From the NCBI GenBank assembly GCA_027605045.1, contig JAQFWX010000001.1, positions 2,666,001-2,730,000 on the forward strand: a DNA stretch of 64,000 nucleotides. Direction: 5' to 3'. Position 1 is the stretch's first letter, and every line of letters begins with the position of its first letter. The notes beneath the pieces are model-generated. The model was not told the origin of the DNA. It saw only the letters and a program-made list of their open reading frames with translations, and did not search any database. The position numbers were made by a program, and so were the translations under genes. Positions 1-12,199 of the stretch are shown here, piece after piece. This DNA comes from Phallus indusiatus (taxonomy: Eukaryota; Basidiomycota; Agaricomycetes; Phallales; Phallaceae).

Positions 1-43
1 CAACTCGTTTCAATCATATATCCAGGAGGTACTATGCGAGACA

Positions 44-476
44 ATGTCCATCTATGCATGCAATTTCCCCAGCTGTCGCCATACGCACTTCCTCAGCCAA
101 GAGGACACCGTCCTCCACATTCAAATTGTACACCTGAAGCTGTTCAACGCGAACCTGAACAAAAAGTTTGTTTGTTTGTGGTACGCATCAAGCTTCCTCC
201 CATGTTTATACAATGCTTATCCAAGTTTGCGTCGTGAACGTTGAATAGTGGAGCAGAGTTTACCAGACTTGCAGAAGGTAAACGCCATGTTGTGTGCGAA
301 CAACTTGGTTTACGTTTCCAGTGCGATTATTGGTATGTCCACTACTCACATTCCGTATTTCACGATCTTATGGAGGAAAAAAATCATACTTCAGCCCTAA
401 ACGTTTCGCTAGGAGAGATGCTCTGAGGGTACATACCCGCAGTCACTTGTGTCCATTAGATGTGAGCCAGAGATGA
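44..476 (+). pseudogene. Decayed C2H2 zinc-finger gene, copy 1
   Basis: The frame starting at ATG 44 gives a C-x4-C-x13-H-x4-H finger-like unit within the first 30 residues. A later frame (about 285-350) reads LGLRFQC followed by D-Y-W, where a second Cys would be expected. A third (about 395-450) reads KRFARRDALRVHTRSH, typical of the helix half of a fungal C2H2 finger but with its Cys pair lost. The three pieces lie in different frames, so either introns separate them or they are frameshifted. The missing Cys residues favour a pseudogene. The family would be DNA-binding and nuclear; the target is unknown. Confidence 0.55.
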
Positions 477-479
477 CGA

Positions 480-2239
480 CGGGAGTGACGCGGTGACGCA
501 CTATATATGTGCAAAACGTCAATAATTTCTCCAGAGTAAAATACGACTGAACATCTTTGTACCTATAAACATCCCATACATATACAAAATGACTGCGACG
601 GCTGGATTCGGGGGTCTCGGACGACCGCCCTTCCATATATTGGCTCGTAATATATCTAAACGTCGTCAGGAAGTACGAATGGGTTCCAGCAATGTAAGTG
701 AACCACCCGATCTTTGGAATGTTCTGAGAGTAGAACAAGCCTGAAAAGAGGAAAGGTGTTGACGACGGTCAGTTGAAAGAGAGAAATGGTCGGACCTACT
801 TGTGATCAATTCTTGTTAAGGCGTGCATATCTACCCAGATACGTTTCACGCAATCCAACAGTATGGGAGGAGAGAGATAGATGCCGCACGCAGCTTGCCC
901 CTTCGGACTGTCGTGTTTTGTAAGAGTGCGAGGAGATCGCCTGTGCTGGAATGTGATAGTATAATGTGGTGTCACCTCGTCAAAATCGGCATGGTTGCTG
1001 AGCGCTGAGTTATAATGGCGCTCTGTTGGTCCAGTTGCATCTAGCAAGATAATAACGTTGCAATTGAACCGAAAGGCAGAGAATATGGTTATAATAAACG
1101 GTTGCTCACGACGGATAACAAGTTATATAGCAGGGAACAACCTACTTGGGGGCAAACGCGTCCGGAATTATTTTTTTTTTGAAAGGGGCCACTGGTGTGT
1201 CTGTCACTTGCTTGACGTCGGTTTAACCTCTAAAGACGCTATAGCTCAAGCGCTCATTGTCTGCCTCAAATCGACACCTAACGAGTGAAATCGCTGGACA
1301 GAAGAGGACACACCAAACGAGCCGCACCAGCGTTCTCAAACACATAGATTTTCATTGGTTGGGAAAATGTCGAGATAATTGCATAATAAGATCGGAAATC
1401 AAATAACAACTGCTGCGTTTAGAAAGATTTGCGTTTGATAGTGAGTATTAGTGCCAGCTACCGGATCATCAAGCAAATACAAGAATATACAATGAGATCG
1501 TATACTCACTTATTATAATTCATTGCGGCGACTGCTCTTACGAACTTGAAGTCGGTCCCTCAAAAATCGAAAAAACCTAGTACGGATCGTTGTGATTGCG
1601 ACGAAAACTGCGTCTACAATCTTCAAACTCCGATTGATGACCAAGGCAGCGTCACATGCGTCCCATTCTGGATGGTGGCCTCCCTTTTCTGAGTTTTCTT
1701 ATACAAATTTTAGATCTGAAATATATACCAGCACTTTTCGGATGTGCTCGAAAAATGGATTGAGTGTAGTAACGTTGTCAAGTATATTGATTTCTGGGGA
1801 ATACTATTAAGCGCTTACGCTTTCATGCATCATGGACGCCGCATAGTATCGCAGATTGAACGAAGCCATGGCATCGATATTCAATCCTTTGACAATCGAT
1901 CAACCTTAATCCAATTAGGACTCGTTGCGATAACTTCGAGCCAATTGAGGATCAAGGAACACCAGTCGGCCATAAAATTTCCATTATTACTTGGTAAAGC
2001 GCTGACTGTCAAAATACTTTACAAAAGTCTTCGCATAAGCGTAGTTGAGATTTAACCTGGAAGGGATACCTATACATGTATTGGTCTTTGCCGCTTTCGC
2101 AAATGGTCCACAGGGCCAGCTGGCTAGAAAAAAACCACTCTGAACCGGGAGCTCCGGGTACGAACGGACGAAACCAGTGCAATAGTTTTAAAAATCAAAA
2201 CGACTGAACGGTGCACAAAAACGGGCTCTTAAGGTTTGG
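480..2239. other. No supported gene
   Basis: Only short reading frames without recognisable domains. Part is conserved with copy 2 at about 5,850-6,990 and 9,800-10,240, but frames are not preserved between the copies, so the minus-strand frames at 409-738 and 796-1,047 are not called. Confidence 0.5.
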
Positions 2240-2823
2240 AGAGATAATTGGTATTGCATCCCGGTTGGTATAGTTGACGGGCGACCAGCAATATTGGCGT
2301 TGTCATCGCCAAGTGCGGAAGGTATAGCATGAACGCTGTACAAGTAATCGTCCTACATCATTAGCAATAATTCAGAACGAAAGGGCCTTACCTCAAACAA
2401 TGATATTTCAGGATAAGAAGCAGCACATAAAACCATGACGAAAATTCCTCCTCCGTTTGCAACGACTTTAGCATCGTCCGTCGCAGAGTAGTTGAGGGAG
2501 ATGACGTTACGGGTAAATATAGCGGAGTTGTCGAGGTTGCACCTTTGTGGGAAGTATGAGGATGAATTACAAGATACCGAATGAACGCACCGGCTCAATA
2601 TCCCATAGGGGGCCGGCGAACTCCACCATGCGGGCCAACTTGTACTATCTAGACGAATCAGAAACTCCTCTCTAATCTCGGGTCCTTGTTTTGCGGATGA
2701 GACGTATCTGCATCCACAGGGTGTTGAATTAATAGAGCAGGGTCGACTTGTACGTTGAATGTGACAGTACGAATGATTGAAGCGGAGGATGTGGGCATGT
2801 CGGTTAGTACCGCGGGTGGCCAC
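2240..2823 (-). pseudogene. Minus-strand gene of unknown family, copy 1
   Basis: A frame ending near 2,392 and a second exon (about 2,240-2,352) are separated by a 39-nt GT-AG intron (2,353-2,391). The same arrangement recurs in copy 2 with a 40-nt intron at 10,741-10,780. The exons encode related peptides in both copies (copy 1 has DDYLYSV after the intron, copy 2 has GDYCLYSV). A conserved intron position and peptide in two diverged copies show that this was a real gene. I do not recognise the family, and the downstream half is divergent. Confidence 0.5.
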
Positions 2824-3163
2824 GCAATACTTTCAAGCTCAAGTGTAGTCTATGCATTACGCGCGTTACATGTTACACATCGTGACTGTCACTCGCTCAC
2901 CGCACACAAGCTCGCCACACAAGCAGCGCAATACTTGCAAAACCGAGATATCACTCGTCTCTTTGTATCTCGTGAATATGGCAGAACGGCTGTGTAATAT
3001 TGAATATTACGTACTTAGTTATCTCCGTTCATGTCGTCGCAGCTGACCGTATCTACCGGACGTTACTCGTTACTCCAAGGCTTTACAATATTTTTCAACA
3101 AACCCTTCTATCCCAACGTCTCAATTCACCTCAGCTACCGCTTTACCACACTCGTCTCACACA

Positions 3164-3801
3164 ATGTCTCTCTCCCGCTTTAACGCATTCTTCGGACTCT
3201 TCGAGGACGTAGCCCGTTCAGCCCGAGCATCATTCCTATTCCCAGCCATACATACATTGTCATTTTGCATCGTTTGACGACTTTGTCCAATCTCTCCATC
3301 CAAGTTTAAACTTGTCAGAACAGGACAACGATTACACCGTCGAGGCCGAAGTTCCTGCAGTAAAACAAAAGAGAATCTTGGGGACAGGGTTGGGGACAAC
3401 GGACGTAGTTTGACTATTGAAGGGAAGATCTTGGCTAGGTCGTCCCACACAACAATAGAAACGGGAGGGTCGATGTCAGTACCGCTGGGCAGGAGGAGGC
3501 GGCTGCCTCCATTAGTGGAAATGAAAATGCGCCGACCTCTAATGAAGGTATGTACGTCTACTACCTCACGCCGCCACTCTATTGCAAGGCCTAACATACT
3601 TATATAGTTATCAAATCCAGTCATTCTGCGCCTACTGCAATCTCATCCGAACGCGGTTCATCACACTTCACACGCACGGTCTGACTCCCTCATGCCGTTG
3701 ATGTCTCCAAGATCAACGCAACATTGCAAGGTGGTATTCTCACATTGCGCATCCCTGAGATTACTGAGGACCAGGGTTCCTTTAGGATCCAGATTCAGTA
3801 A
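3164..3801 (+). pseudogene. HSP20 small heat-shock protein pseudogene
   Basis: Aligns along its whole length with the HSP20 gene at 11,466-12,120. It keeps the ATG context, the stretch LSEQDNDYTVEAEVP, the donor-like GGTATG after the glycine/asparagine-rich linker, and the final stop at 3,799-3,801. Small indels, for example near 3,255 and 3,362, break the reading frame several times. The TATATAAA box and the heat-shock-like element seen upstream of copy 2 are not preserved here. It was probably inactivated after the duplication. Confidence 0.85.
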
Positions 3802-3849
3802 ATCCCTGCCATACCGAACAACGCCACCAATTTCCGGTGCTTTCACTTT

Positions 3850-5390
3850 GGGTTTTCTGTAATCTATCTTCTGTTACCTGTATTCCGAACCGTCATTTTC
3901 TAGTACTTATATATCTATATTTACTGATAATACAGTATGTAGGTTGGCTATCTCAATATTCTAGATATACGTAATTTATTTTGCTTAAGCATGCGTCATT
4001 CTTGGTTACTAAGTCTAAGCAGTGTGTGAAGTGGAGAAAATGATTGGTGCGTTGGGGGCTTACAGAGTCGGAGTGCCTGCAACTGGATTGTCTAGTATAT
4101 ATATCACTCTGGATGAGCTCGCAAATTCCCCCAAAGTACGATTACATAGTAACACATGAATATTCGAGCTAGACATATTGATTGTATTTATGCGCTATAT
4201 TCGATAAACTTTGTATTTGAAGTTTACAAAAATCAAACGTGAGAAGGAAAAAGAGTCAATATGTGTCTATGTCAAAAAGAATAACCATAGAAGAACAGCG
4301 GCAGTAATAAAGGTTGTGAAAGGGGAATGCGCTTCGTCGAGCTATGTGATTATACGCAGCGGCGCAGCCCAAAGGTCTTACATAGCTACACACTAAAGCA
4401 CATACTGTGACGTAGCACACACCACATGAGCTGCCGTTTCCTGATGTGAGCCAGTTTTTTCTCCGGCGTGCCGCGTGTTAACAAGCTGACAAGCAACTTG
4501 AAGGACGGAGAGTAAGATAAAGTAAATTCAAGATGATCAACAAAAAGATTGAAATGCTGTTCAAGCTGCTGCAGCTGGCTGCCGCACCGCATTGAACATT
4601 CTTCCACTATGTACCAGCCTTGGTAACCTCGGTCAGACATGAGCGGACTACGCGGGCATCAAGGGCTTCATATTATTTTTATCTGACCGAATCATTTTAT
4701 GCTGGGTATGTCTGCGCACAGCTACAGTTACCCTATCACAATACTGAGAGGATGCATGCTTGTCATTGAACATTAATTATAATGAGCAACCGCCTATCAG
4801 ACAAACGTTTATCCGCTCTCACACGGCTGGTTCTAAGTTCCCGGGGAGTTCCTAGCCAACTGGCCCCGGCAGTCGATTGAACACTAGTTGGAACGGGTCT
4901 CTTCCACGCTAGAAGACGCGGGGACGTCGGGAATCAAGATCGTTGCATACCCCGGGCCATGCTAAATTGCTAATAAATTAGCTCAACCCTCGCGTACTAA
5001 AAAAAAAAACATCCGCCGCCGCTAGGTAGAATCAAAGCCAGCATAGACATTGAGTCAGCGTACACCAGTCAGGAGTGTGAAATGAATGAGGATATATTTG
5101 TAGAGGTATAACAGTAGTCCGTCCTACGGTTGTAGAGGTATAAAAGTAGTCAGTCCTGTGGTTATATAGTGTCGAAGATCCGGTTTCCACAGTCCACATA
5201 GACAAAGCCCACTTTTCCATTACACGATTATTTTTCATCAATGAGCTCCGAAAGTATCACCCCCGTGTGTAACTCATTACCTCTTCATTTTTACCTCAAT
5301 TAAGCCAGATCTGTTACTAGAGTCATTCCATCCTCAAGAAGGTTGACTTTATTCACCACAACTCATTTCAACCACATATCCAGGAGGTAC
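3850..5390. other. Spacer between duplicated copies; small tandem repeat
   Basis: No gene supported. A 32-bp unit occurs twice in tandem (5,101-5,132 and 5,133-5,164), beginning TAGAGGTATAA and differing at a few positions. A minus-strand frame at 4,386-4,640 (84 codons) has no recognisable domain and is not called. Confidence 0.6.
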
Positions 5391-5401
5391 CATGCGAGAC
5401 A

Positions 5402-5812
5402 ATGTCCATCTTTGCATGCAATTTCCCCAATTGTCACCATACCCACTTCTTCACCCAAGAGGACACCATCCTCCACATTCAAATTGTACACCTGAAACTG
5501 TTCAACCCGAACCTGAACAAAAAATTTGTTTGTTTGTGGTACGCATCAAGCTTTCTCCCATGTTTATACAATGCTTATCCAAGTTTGCGTTGTGAACGTT
5601 GAATAGTGGAGCAGAGTTTACCAGATTTGCAGAAGGTAAACGTCATGTTGTGTGCAGACAACTCGGTTTACGATTTCAATGCAATCATTGGCAAGTTCGC
5701 TACTCAAACTCCGTAGTCCACGATCTTATGATTACACTTCAGCCCTAAACGCTTCTCTAGAAGAGATGCTTTGAGGGTACATACCCGTGGTCACTAATGT
5801 TCAAAAGATCTG
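5402..5812 (+). pseudogene. Decayed C2H2 zinc-finger gene, copy 2
   Basis: Same three finger-like pieces as 44-476. The first frame from ATG 5,402 has Cys-x4-Cys then His-x4-His. The middle piece reads LGLRFQCNHW, and the last reads KRFSRRDALRVHTRGH. Both copies share the Cys-to-Trp change in the middle finger, so that finger was altered before the duplication. Little else can be said about function. Confidence 0.55.
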
Positions 5813-7039
5813 AGTCAGGCCCCAGGGACGCTCAAAGGAAATGGAATGTACTGTTTATGTGAAAAATGTCAATAAAGTCTTTTTCTTAAGGTAAATAACT
5901 TTGTACCCACACACATCTGGCTGGACTCTCGGGCAATCGCCCTTCCACCCGTTAGCTTGAAAAACAAACAAAAGTCACGGACGTACGAATGTTATTTCAA
6001 GAAACATACGTAAAGTGCCAGATCATTGAAATGTTGTGGAATCAGACCAAACCTCGAGGAGAAGGAGTTCATAGCCTGTTGAAAGAGAGGAGCTGTTCGA
6101 TGTATCGATGATCGATATTGTTGGGGTGCGCTTATCTGCCAAAAGGAGTTTCACGCGCCAAATTCAATGATATGAGAGGGGTGGGATAGATGTCGCACAC
6201 AGTTGGCACCTTGGGGTTGCCGTTTTTTGTTCAAGAGCGCAGATGCGTTGAAACGTGGTGATGAGACGGCGTCAATATGTCGAGATGTTGATTGATCTCG
6301 AGTTCAAAATCAGGATGATTGCTGAATTATGCCAGCACTTTGTTGATCGGGTTGCGTCTAGCAAGTGGTGGTATCACTGTTAATGCCAAGGGAGGAAAGT
6401 ATGTATAAAATAGAACGATGCTCACGGAGAATAATAAGCTATGTAGAAGAGAACGGCTTATCTGATGAAGAACTGGTATTTTTGCTCAGAAAAATTTGCT
6501 GGTGCGTCTGTCGCTTGCTTGATCTCTAAAGACTCTAAAGAGGATGTAGCTCGGATCGGCAATTAAAGAAAATGAAATTGCGAGTGCGAAGACCAAATGA
6601 GCCGCATCGGTGTTCTTCGACGAATCATCGATGCAAATGCGTACCAGTGTCAGAAATAAAGTGCAATCACTAGTGATTCCCACTGCTCGCATTCAGGAAG
6701 ATTTGCGTTTTATAAATTTATACCAAGCGATGTGAGCTACTAGATCAAACAAATACAGAAAGATAAACCAGTATCAGATACTCACTTAGTATATACTTCT
6801 TTGCAATGACCGATCTTATGTATTTGAAGTTGTTCTGAGAAAACCTTGTAGGGCTTGTTGTGACTGCCACGACGAATGCCATACGACTGCGCCCATAATG
6901 TTCAGACTCCGATGATGACCAAGCTGGTGTCACATGTGTCACGCTTTGAATGGAATAGGTCCTTGCTTTTCTGAGTCGCTCTCAATTTTTACGAAGTGAC
7001 GAAAGCGACAATCTTTATTGACTACAAACTACGTGTACC
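5813..7039. other. No supported gene
   Basis: Duplicated noncoding sequence matching copy 1 to about 1,700. Reading frames are short and not conserved between copies. Confidence 0.5.
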
Positions 7040-7790
7040 TCCCGCCGCTTTCGCTAGATCTTGGACACGACTTCAGCTACACCGTATTTTTGTGTAACGA
7101 TGAGTAACAGTGTTTCCACAACACTAGGGCTTGCGCTACCGTGTCGGTTTTTTCTTCGTCTCCCTCCTTGACCACCGCAGACGTGGCAAGACTCACTCTT
7201 CTTTGGGACAATTATACAAGACATCAATCTTTATCATTGCGCTACTTATCGTTACTCCGGTTGCGGATCTGACTAAGAAATCTTATCTTTTGATCCATCA
7301 AGAACAGTGGCAACGACGCGACATTTCCATCGTGCCGCATCCAAACTCCTCTACTAATTAAGAATTTGGTGCCTTCTCAATCAGATGTTAAAACTGGTCA
7401 AATCTGTCGGAGTCTACACTTGAGTTGACCGTGAAGGGTACGCAATATATCATTCAAATTCGCGACTCGTCCATGTCCTCCCGGCAGGATCCCACCATCA
7501 CTGAGACAAGGGCAATATGTAACTTGATGCACCCAAATACAAAGTACGGTGTTCTCACCTCTCTTTGAATCCATGGAGATCTCCATGGTCCACAGCGAGC
7601 TACCATGGACAGATTTGTAAGTATTTCAATACTTTATCTTTCTGAAAACTCTCTTATCGCATTGTATTCCTGTGCATGACAGGTTGAACAAACAACGATT
7701 TGGGTAACTGCTAGTGGGAAAACGGTGGCGTTTCTAGGGGTGCCGGTTATTGTATACTTGCATCCGACATTTGACAACTGTCACTAAACC
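7040..7790 (+). pseudogene. Relic of a small gene, paralogue of 12,200-13,010
   Basis: Collinear with 12,200-13,010. Shared parts are the ACACGACTTCAGCTAC block, a CATGG-CC-CAGCGAG motif, and the same exon end followed by GTAAGTAT near 7,617 (12,842 in the other copy). Frames are broken in both. Product unknown. Confidence 0.45.
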
Positions 7791-8201
7791 CAATACTTCT
7801 GATAACAAGTCTAGCATGGCCGTTTCATGATGTTTTTCGAATCAATGATGGTACTAACTTACTGTGAAAATTTGACGTGACGACAGAATCAGCGTACCAG
7901 CATACCATTTTTCTAGAAGAGCGAAATGATGTTCTTATTCAGGTTAGATCTGTTGCAATGCTTGAAATTTTGTTATAATACAAAGCTAAAGACTGGGATA
8001 AATATGGCCGGCCTACCTGAACTGAGAGCACACAATGAATGGGCTTTTGATAAAGTTGCTGTCATAGTAATCATCCGTTTTCGTCCTGGCACAACGTTCT
8101 AAATCATTATAAGTGGAAGTTTGTCAGTCTCATATTTTCCCCCACAACACAGAGAAACAATTCAGCTCACCTTCGCATTACTACATTTCAAGCTCTAGAA
8201 A

Positions 8202-9737
8202 TGAACAACGCTACCTCTGCCAGTAGCCCTGATATTCAGGGATTAATTCAGGAAATATATATCGAGTGGGTTTCTGTTTTGCGTATCTGATTTTTAAATG
8301 ACTTCAGAGTGTTAAGTATATCGCAAATATTGTAGATTGTGGCATTCTAGATACATTATCTACTTATAAACGCCATGATCATAAACACTCAATGAGTACT
8401 TTATCTCAGCTCTCCTTAGCTATACTACGATATTGGCTATACCTCAAGAAATAGAATACATGTGGACATCACCAAAAATTTTCAGCATTCCAATTTTTTT
8501 CTATGTTTGTACAAGATATGGAAGTCTTATTGGTCAAGCAGTTACTCTCCAGCTAGACTTTTCTTCAGTAAGCACAGAAACCTATGCAGGACTCTGATAG
8601 CATTTAACTTTTTTTTAGGGTTGCTAATCACTCGAACATACTCGTTGTGTCAAGGGAACAAAGTCGTGACTGGGGTTTTTGCTTTGTCCTTTTGTGGAGG
8701 GTTTGCCGCAATTCTTTATGGTACTACGAAAATCTCATTACAGGACAACGCACACTGAAATTCTGATATTTCATTATTTCAGATGCAATTATTGCACCAG
8801 GATGTTCTCAAAGGTATAAATTGTTTTTATACATTATCAGGTTGCGCCCTTAATTTCTCCTATTAGCTTTTCATATTGTAGGTCTATAGCCACTAATACT
8901 ACCACGGTACTGGTTACTAAACACATTATGAACACGAAGCCCAAGCATTTCTCCTGTTCGGAAATGTTTGTACTATAATAACAGATCTTCTTGTCTTTGG
9001 TATTTGTATATGGAAGGTCTGGGATACGTGGAGATTAAAGCGTAAAACTGGCATCCAAAGTTACAATGACCTGGTTTCAGTGCTGCTCAGCCAAAGTATG
9101 TTACAATCACACCATGAACCAAGTTACATATACTTACATTATATCGAATTAGCTGTTTTGAGGTTCTGGTGAGACTGGATAACTCAGAATTATCTTTTAC
9201 ATATAACTAAATGATTTCTGAAGCTTCGTCGCTGTTTTTTCCACTACTCTCTTGATTATTAATCAGGTGAGTAAAATATAGAACATAGTTCTGTTCCTTA
9301 GCAGCTGACTTCAGAGTGAAGTTTAAGAGTGATGTAAGCGTATTTTTGAATTCGAATACAATATCACGTCATGACGGCCCGAACCAGGATGCAAGCGACA
9401 TCGCGAGCGATATTCAACATTGGTACCGCAATTTCCTTCTCTATTCTTATTTTGTTGTTCATATTTGATTCCAAGCTTCTCCGCCATTTTACTTGCGGAT
9501 TTCACCCTGGATCTTCGTCAAACGAATTCCACAGCAATCCAAGCCGCGAATATAACATTACCTACTATTCGATTGGACACCGTGGCAAGTTATATACACC
9601 AATCTATACTCGTGGAAATGGGTGGCCGTGAGATACCAGCACATGAAACGGATGGAATAGCTGAAGATCCTAACAGTCTTCCGACTGGATTCCCGGATGT
9701 TGAGATTGGATGGGAGGGATCGATGTCAACTCAGTAG
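8202..9737 (+). pseudogene. DUF6533-type fungal membrane protein gene, probably decayed
   Basis: Begins with ATG 8,202 (MNNATSASSPDIQGLIQEIY) followed by a short intron. Around 8,430-8,550 one frame reads LAIPQEIEYMW and then FFYVCTRYGS, the hallmark of the N-terminal part of DUF6533 proteins of basidiomycetes, which are multi-span membrane proteins of unknown function. At 8,630-8,730 a second hydrophobic piece contains ITRTYSLCQGNK, matching the family's RTYALY-type motif. The last exon (frame of 9,420-9,737) has LLADFTLDLRQTN, resembling the conserved SRLILNLR-like segment near the C-terminus. Several introns would be needed, and at least one frame change near 8,425 has no clear splice solution. 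I therefore call it a decayed gene, although an intact spliced form cannot be excluded. Confidence 0.6.
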
Positions 9738-9739
9738 TA

Positions 9740-10560
9740 CCGGTCATCATGCGTTTGAGTTTCGGTACACGATAGAAAAGGATTCTTAGAGTTCGCAGAC
9801 TTTTGTTTTATTTATAACGCTTTCCGGGTGTACTCGAACTACAGGTTTTGACAAGTTTATTGATTTTTTGGGCATGAAGTTTTCGATACAGAGGGTGCCG
9901 CATTAGTATCGCAGATTGAACGAAGTCATCAACTAGCACCAATATCGAATTCTGCATCTGGGAAGGTTCGCATTATCAAAGCAATGTCCCTGGCAATTAA
10001 AGCTCGTTGCAACAGCTTCAAGTCAGTCGAGGATTGGAGAGTATCAGTCGGCTATGTATAAATATTTTATTATTACTTGATGAGTGTCATGGTAAAAGTC
10101 TCCACATAACGTAGAAGTGATACCTATACATGTATTGATATTTGTGGCATTCGTAAAATGTTCCACAACTGCCAGCTAGCTTGGCAAATATCCGAGACAA
10201 GCACCTACCTATGAGTATGTACTTTGGTTCCATACATACGTAGATACGTATTTAGCACGTGCGCGTGAATCTAAAACCGAGTCTAAAATGACCAATCAAT
10301 GCGGTTCCTGGTAATGAAGGGAGTGCAACGCTCATTCCATACACGGAACTATTGAGAATTAAAAGTATTAGTGATCGCAGCAGCTTCGGTAGTCGGGGAG
10401 ACGGATCTCTTCCCAGAATAAGCGTTATCGTATACGGATTGAAAGGCAAAATACGAAATCGTTTAGCATACATGTTGATGATCTTGTTAAATCATACACG
10501 GTGATCGCCCGTACTGCATAGAGAGAAAATTAAAAGGACACGGTAATCTGAAGTGGTTGA
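9740..10560. other. No supported gene
   Basis: Conserved in patches with copy 1 (about 1,720-2,240); no conserved reading frame. Confidence 0.45.
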
Positions 10561-10561
10561 A

Positions 10562-10990
10562 AGATTACACGTCGCCACATAGTGTGATATCGAACTCTTG
10601 TGGACGGAAGAATTCGCCGATATTGCATCCCAGGTTGGTATAATTGACAAGTGGCTTCCCAGTCGTGTATCTAACAATATCAGCCATGTAACCGGTAAGT
10701 GCGGGAAGTATGACAGGAACGCTGTACAAGCAATAATCCCCTTTGAGTGACAATAATAAATGAATTTGAAAAAGCATTACCCCGGATAATCGGATTGCAG
10801 CATAAGAAGCTATGTCGATCATTCCTCCCTCGTTTTCAATGAATTTAGATCCAAATGCACACAGTCTGTTATCGGAGACGATGCAGCCTTGTTGTCATCG
10901 TCTGTCGCAGAGTAGTTGGACTAGATGACGTTGCGGTTAGGGGTGAATATGGCAGATTTGTCAACATTTCATCGGTCATCCCTTTATAAG
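10562..10990 (-). pseudogene. Minus-strand gene of unknown family, copy 2
   Basis: Upstream part near 10,880-10,970 has the NYSATDD peptide also present in copy 1. The exon ending at 10,781 is followed by a 40-nt intron (10,741-10,780) and an exon reading GDYCLYSVPVILPALTGY and ending at a stop near 10,565. An in-frame stop in the upstream part suggests that copy 2 is also inactive. Family not recognised. Confidence 0.45.
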
Positions 10991-11303
10991 ATAAGTAGAA
11001 GATGGATTACAAGAAACAAAACGAACGTACTGTTTTGGATTCACGTACCGTGCGTGGTCACGCAATACCTTCAAGTTTGGGACGGTCTACGTGTTACACA
11101 TCGTGACTGTCACTCACTCGCTTCATTCACACGCAAGCAGACAACAAGCAGACGCAAGCACGCCGCACAGCTTGCAAAACAGAAATACTGCTCGTAACCA
11201 GATTCTTTACGTCCTCATGAATATGCCAGAACGACTGTGGAATATTGATTCTTACATGATTAGTCATCGCCGCCCATGTCGTCGCAGCTGGCCGTAAATG
11301 CTG

Positions 11304-11372
11304 GAATTTCCTGGACGTTTCTCCGGTGCTCGACAATCTTCATCCACAAACCATTATCAGCGAGTATATAAA
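11304..11372 (+). promoter_or_regulatory. HSP20 promoter: heat-shock-like element and TATA box
   Basis: TATATAAA at 11,365-11,372 lies about 94 bp before the ATG. At 11,308-11,320 the sequence TTCCTGGACGTTT approximates alternating TTC/GAA heat-shock units spaced by 2 nt; one unit is GGA instead of GAA. The TATA assignment is firm, the heat-shock element tentative. The corresponding part of copy 1 lacks both. Confidence 0.5.
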
Positions 11373-11465
11373 CCCTCTGTTCCAACATCTTAATTCAACT
11401 CAAATCTCAAAAATTAATCAGTGAATAATCAACAATCCCCGCTTTAACATACTCATCTCACCACA

Positions 11466-12120
11466 ATGTCTCTCTCCTGCACGTTTTTCAACGAATTCCG
11501 CCCCTTCTTCGCACTCTTCGACGTCGTGGCCCGTTCAGCTCGAGCATTATACCCATTCCCAGTCACACATCATCATTTTGCACTGTTCGACAGTTTTGTC
11601 CGGTCTCACCATCTGACTCTAGACTTGTCAGAACAGGACAACGATTATATCGTTGAAGCTGAAGTCCCTGGTGTCAAAAAAGAGAACCTCGAGGTTAGGG
11701 TTGGGGACAATGGACATAGTTTGACTATTGAAGGGAAGATCTTGGCTAGGGCGCATCATAGCAATGGAAACGGGAAAGTCGATGTCAGTGCTGCTGAGCA
11801 GGAGGCGACTGCCTCTAATAATGGAAATGGAGACGCGTCAAACTCTAATGAAGGTACGTCTACTATCACGCTACTGCTCTATCTCATCCTATTTCGGAGC
11901 CTGGTGTCTCAATATAGTCACCAAATCAGACTTTTCTGCACCCACAGTATTCTCATCCAAGCGCAATCTAGTCAGTTCATCGCACTTCACACGCACAATC
12001 TGGCACCCTCGGGCCGTTGAAGCCTCCAAGATCAACGCAACGTTGCAAGACGGCATTTTAACATTGCACACCCCCAAGATTATGGAGGACCAGTGTTCAT
12101 TTGGGGTCCAGGTCAAGTAG
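11466..12120 (+). CDS. hsp20: HSP20 / alpha-crystallin small heat-shock protein
   Basis: ATP-independent chaperone that binds unfolding proteins, normally cytosolic and assembled in oligomers. Two exons, 11,466-11,853 and 11,918-12,120, join across a 64-nt GT-AG intron to give 196 residues ending at TAG 12,118-12,120. The alpha-crystallin domain begins near residue 50 (LTLDLSEQ) and holds the strand motif VEAEVPGVKKENLEV. A glycine/asparagine-rich insertion of about 30 residues precedes the intron, and the domain closes with DGILTLHTPK near residue 174. The C-terminus keeps a V-x-V tail motif (GVQVK). The start is chosen because it follows a TATA box and matches the start of the 3,164 pseudogene. 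The domain is split by the insertion, as often seen in fungal HSP20s. It is the only clearly intact host gene here. Confidence 0.9.
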
Positions 12121-12199
12121 ACCTCTGCCACCGGAAGCTATCGATAATACAGCGCTAGCATTTCGAACAACACCACCAATTTCAGGTCTTTTCCTTGCG

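Larger units (their letters stand above)
1..3850. repeat. Segmental duplication, copy 1
   Basis: Collinear with 5,350-12,180. Matching landmarks are the C2H2 reading frame (44 versus 5,402), the block around 1,600-1,660 (versus about 6,870-6,930), the block around 1,840-1,860 (versus about 9,910-9,930), the minus-strand gene (about 2,240-2,823 versus 10,562-10,990) and HSP20 (3,164 versus 11,466). The coordinate offset jumps from about 5.3 kb to about 8.1 kb between 1,660 and 1,740. So copy 2 has about 2.8 kb extra there, or copy 1 has lost it. Identity is patchy, which suggests an old duplication. Confidence 0.85.
5350..12180. repeat. Segmental duplication, copy 2
   Basis: Second, longer copy of the 1-3,850 segment. 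It contains about 2.8 kb (about 6,990-9,800) that has no counterpart in copy 1. That extra block starts with sequence related to 12,200-13,010, so it carries its own duplicated piece, followed by the DUF6533-type gene. Confidence 0.85.

Noticed and set aside
4386..4640. 84-codon minus-strand frame in the spacer
   Set aside because: No homologue in the duplicated segment, no domain and no splice or promoter support.
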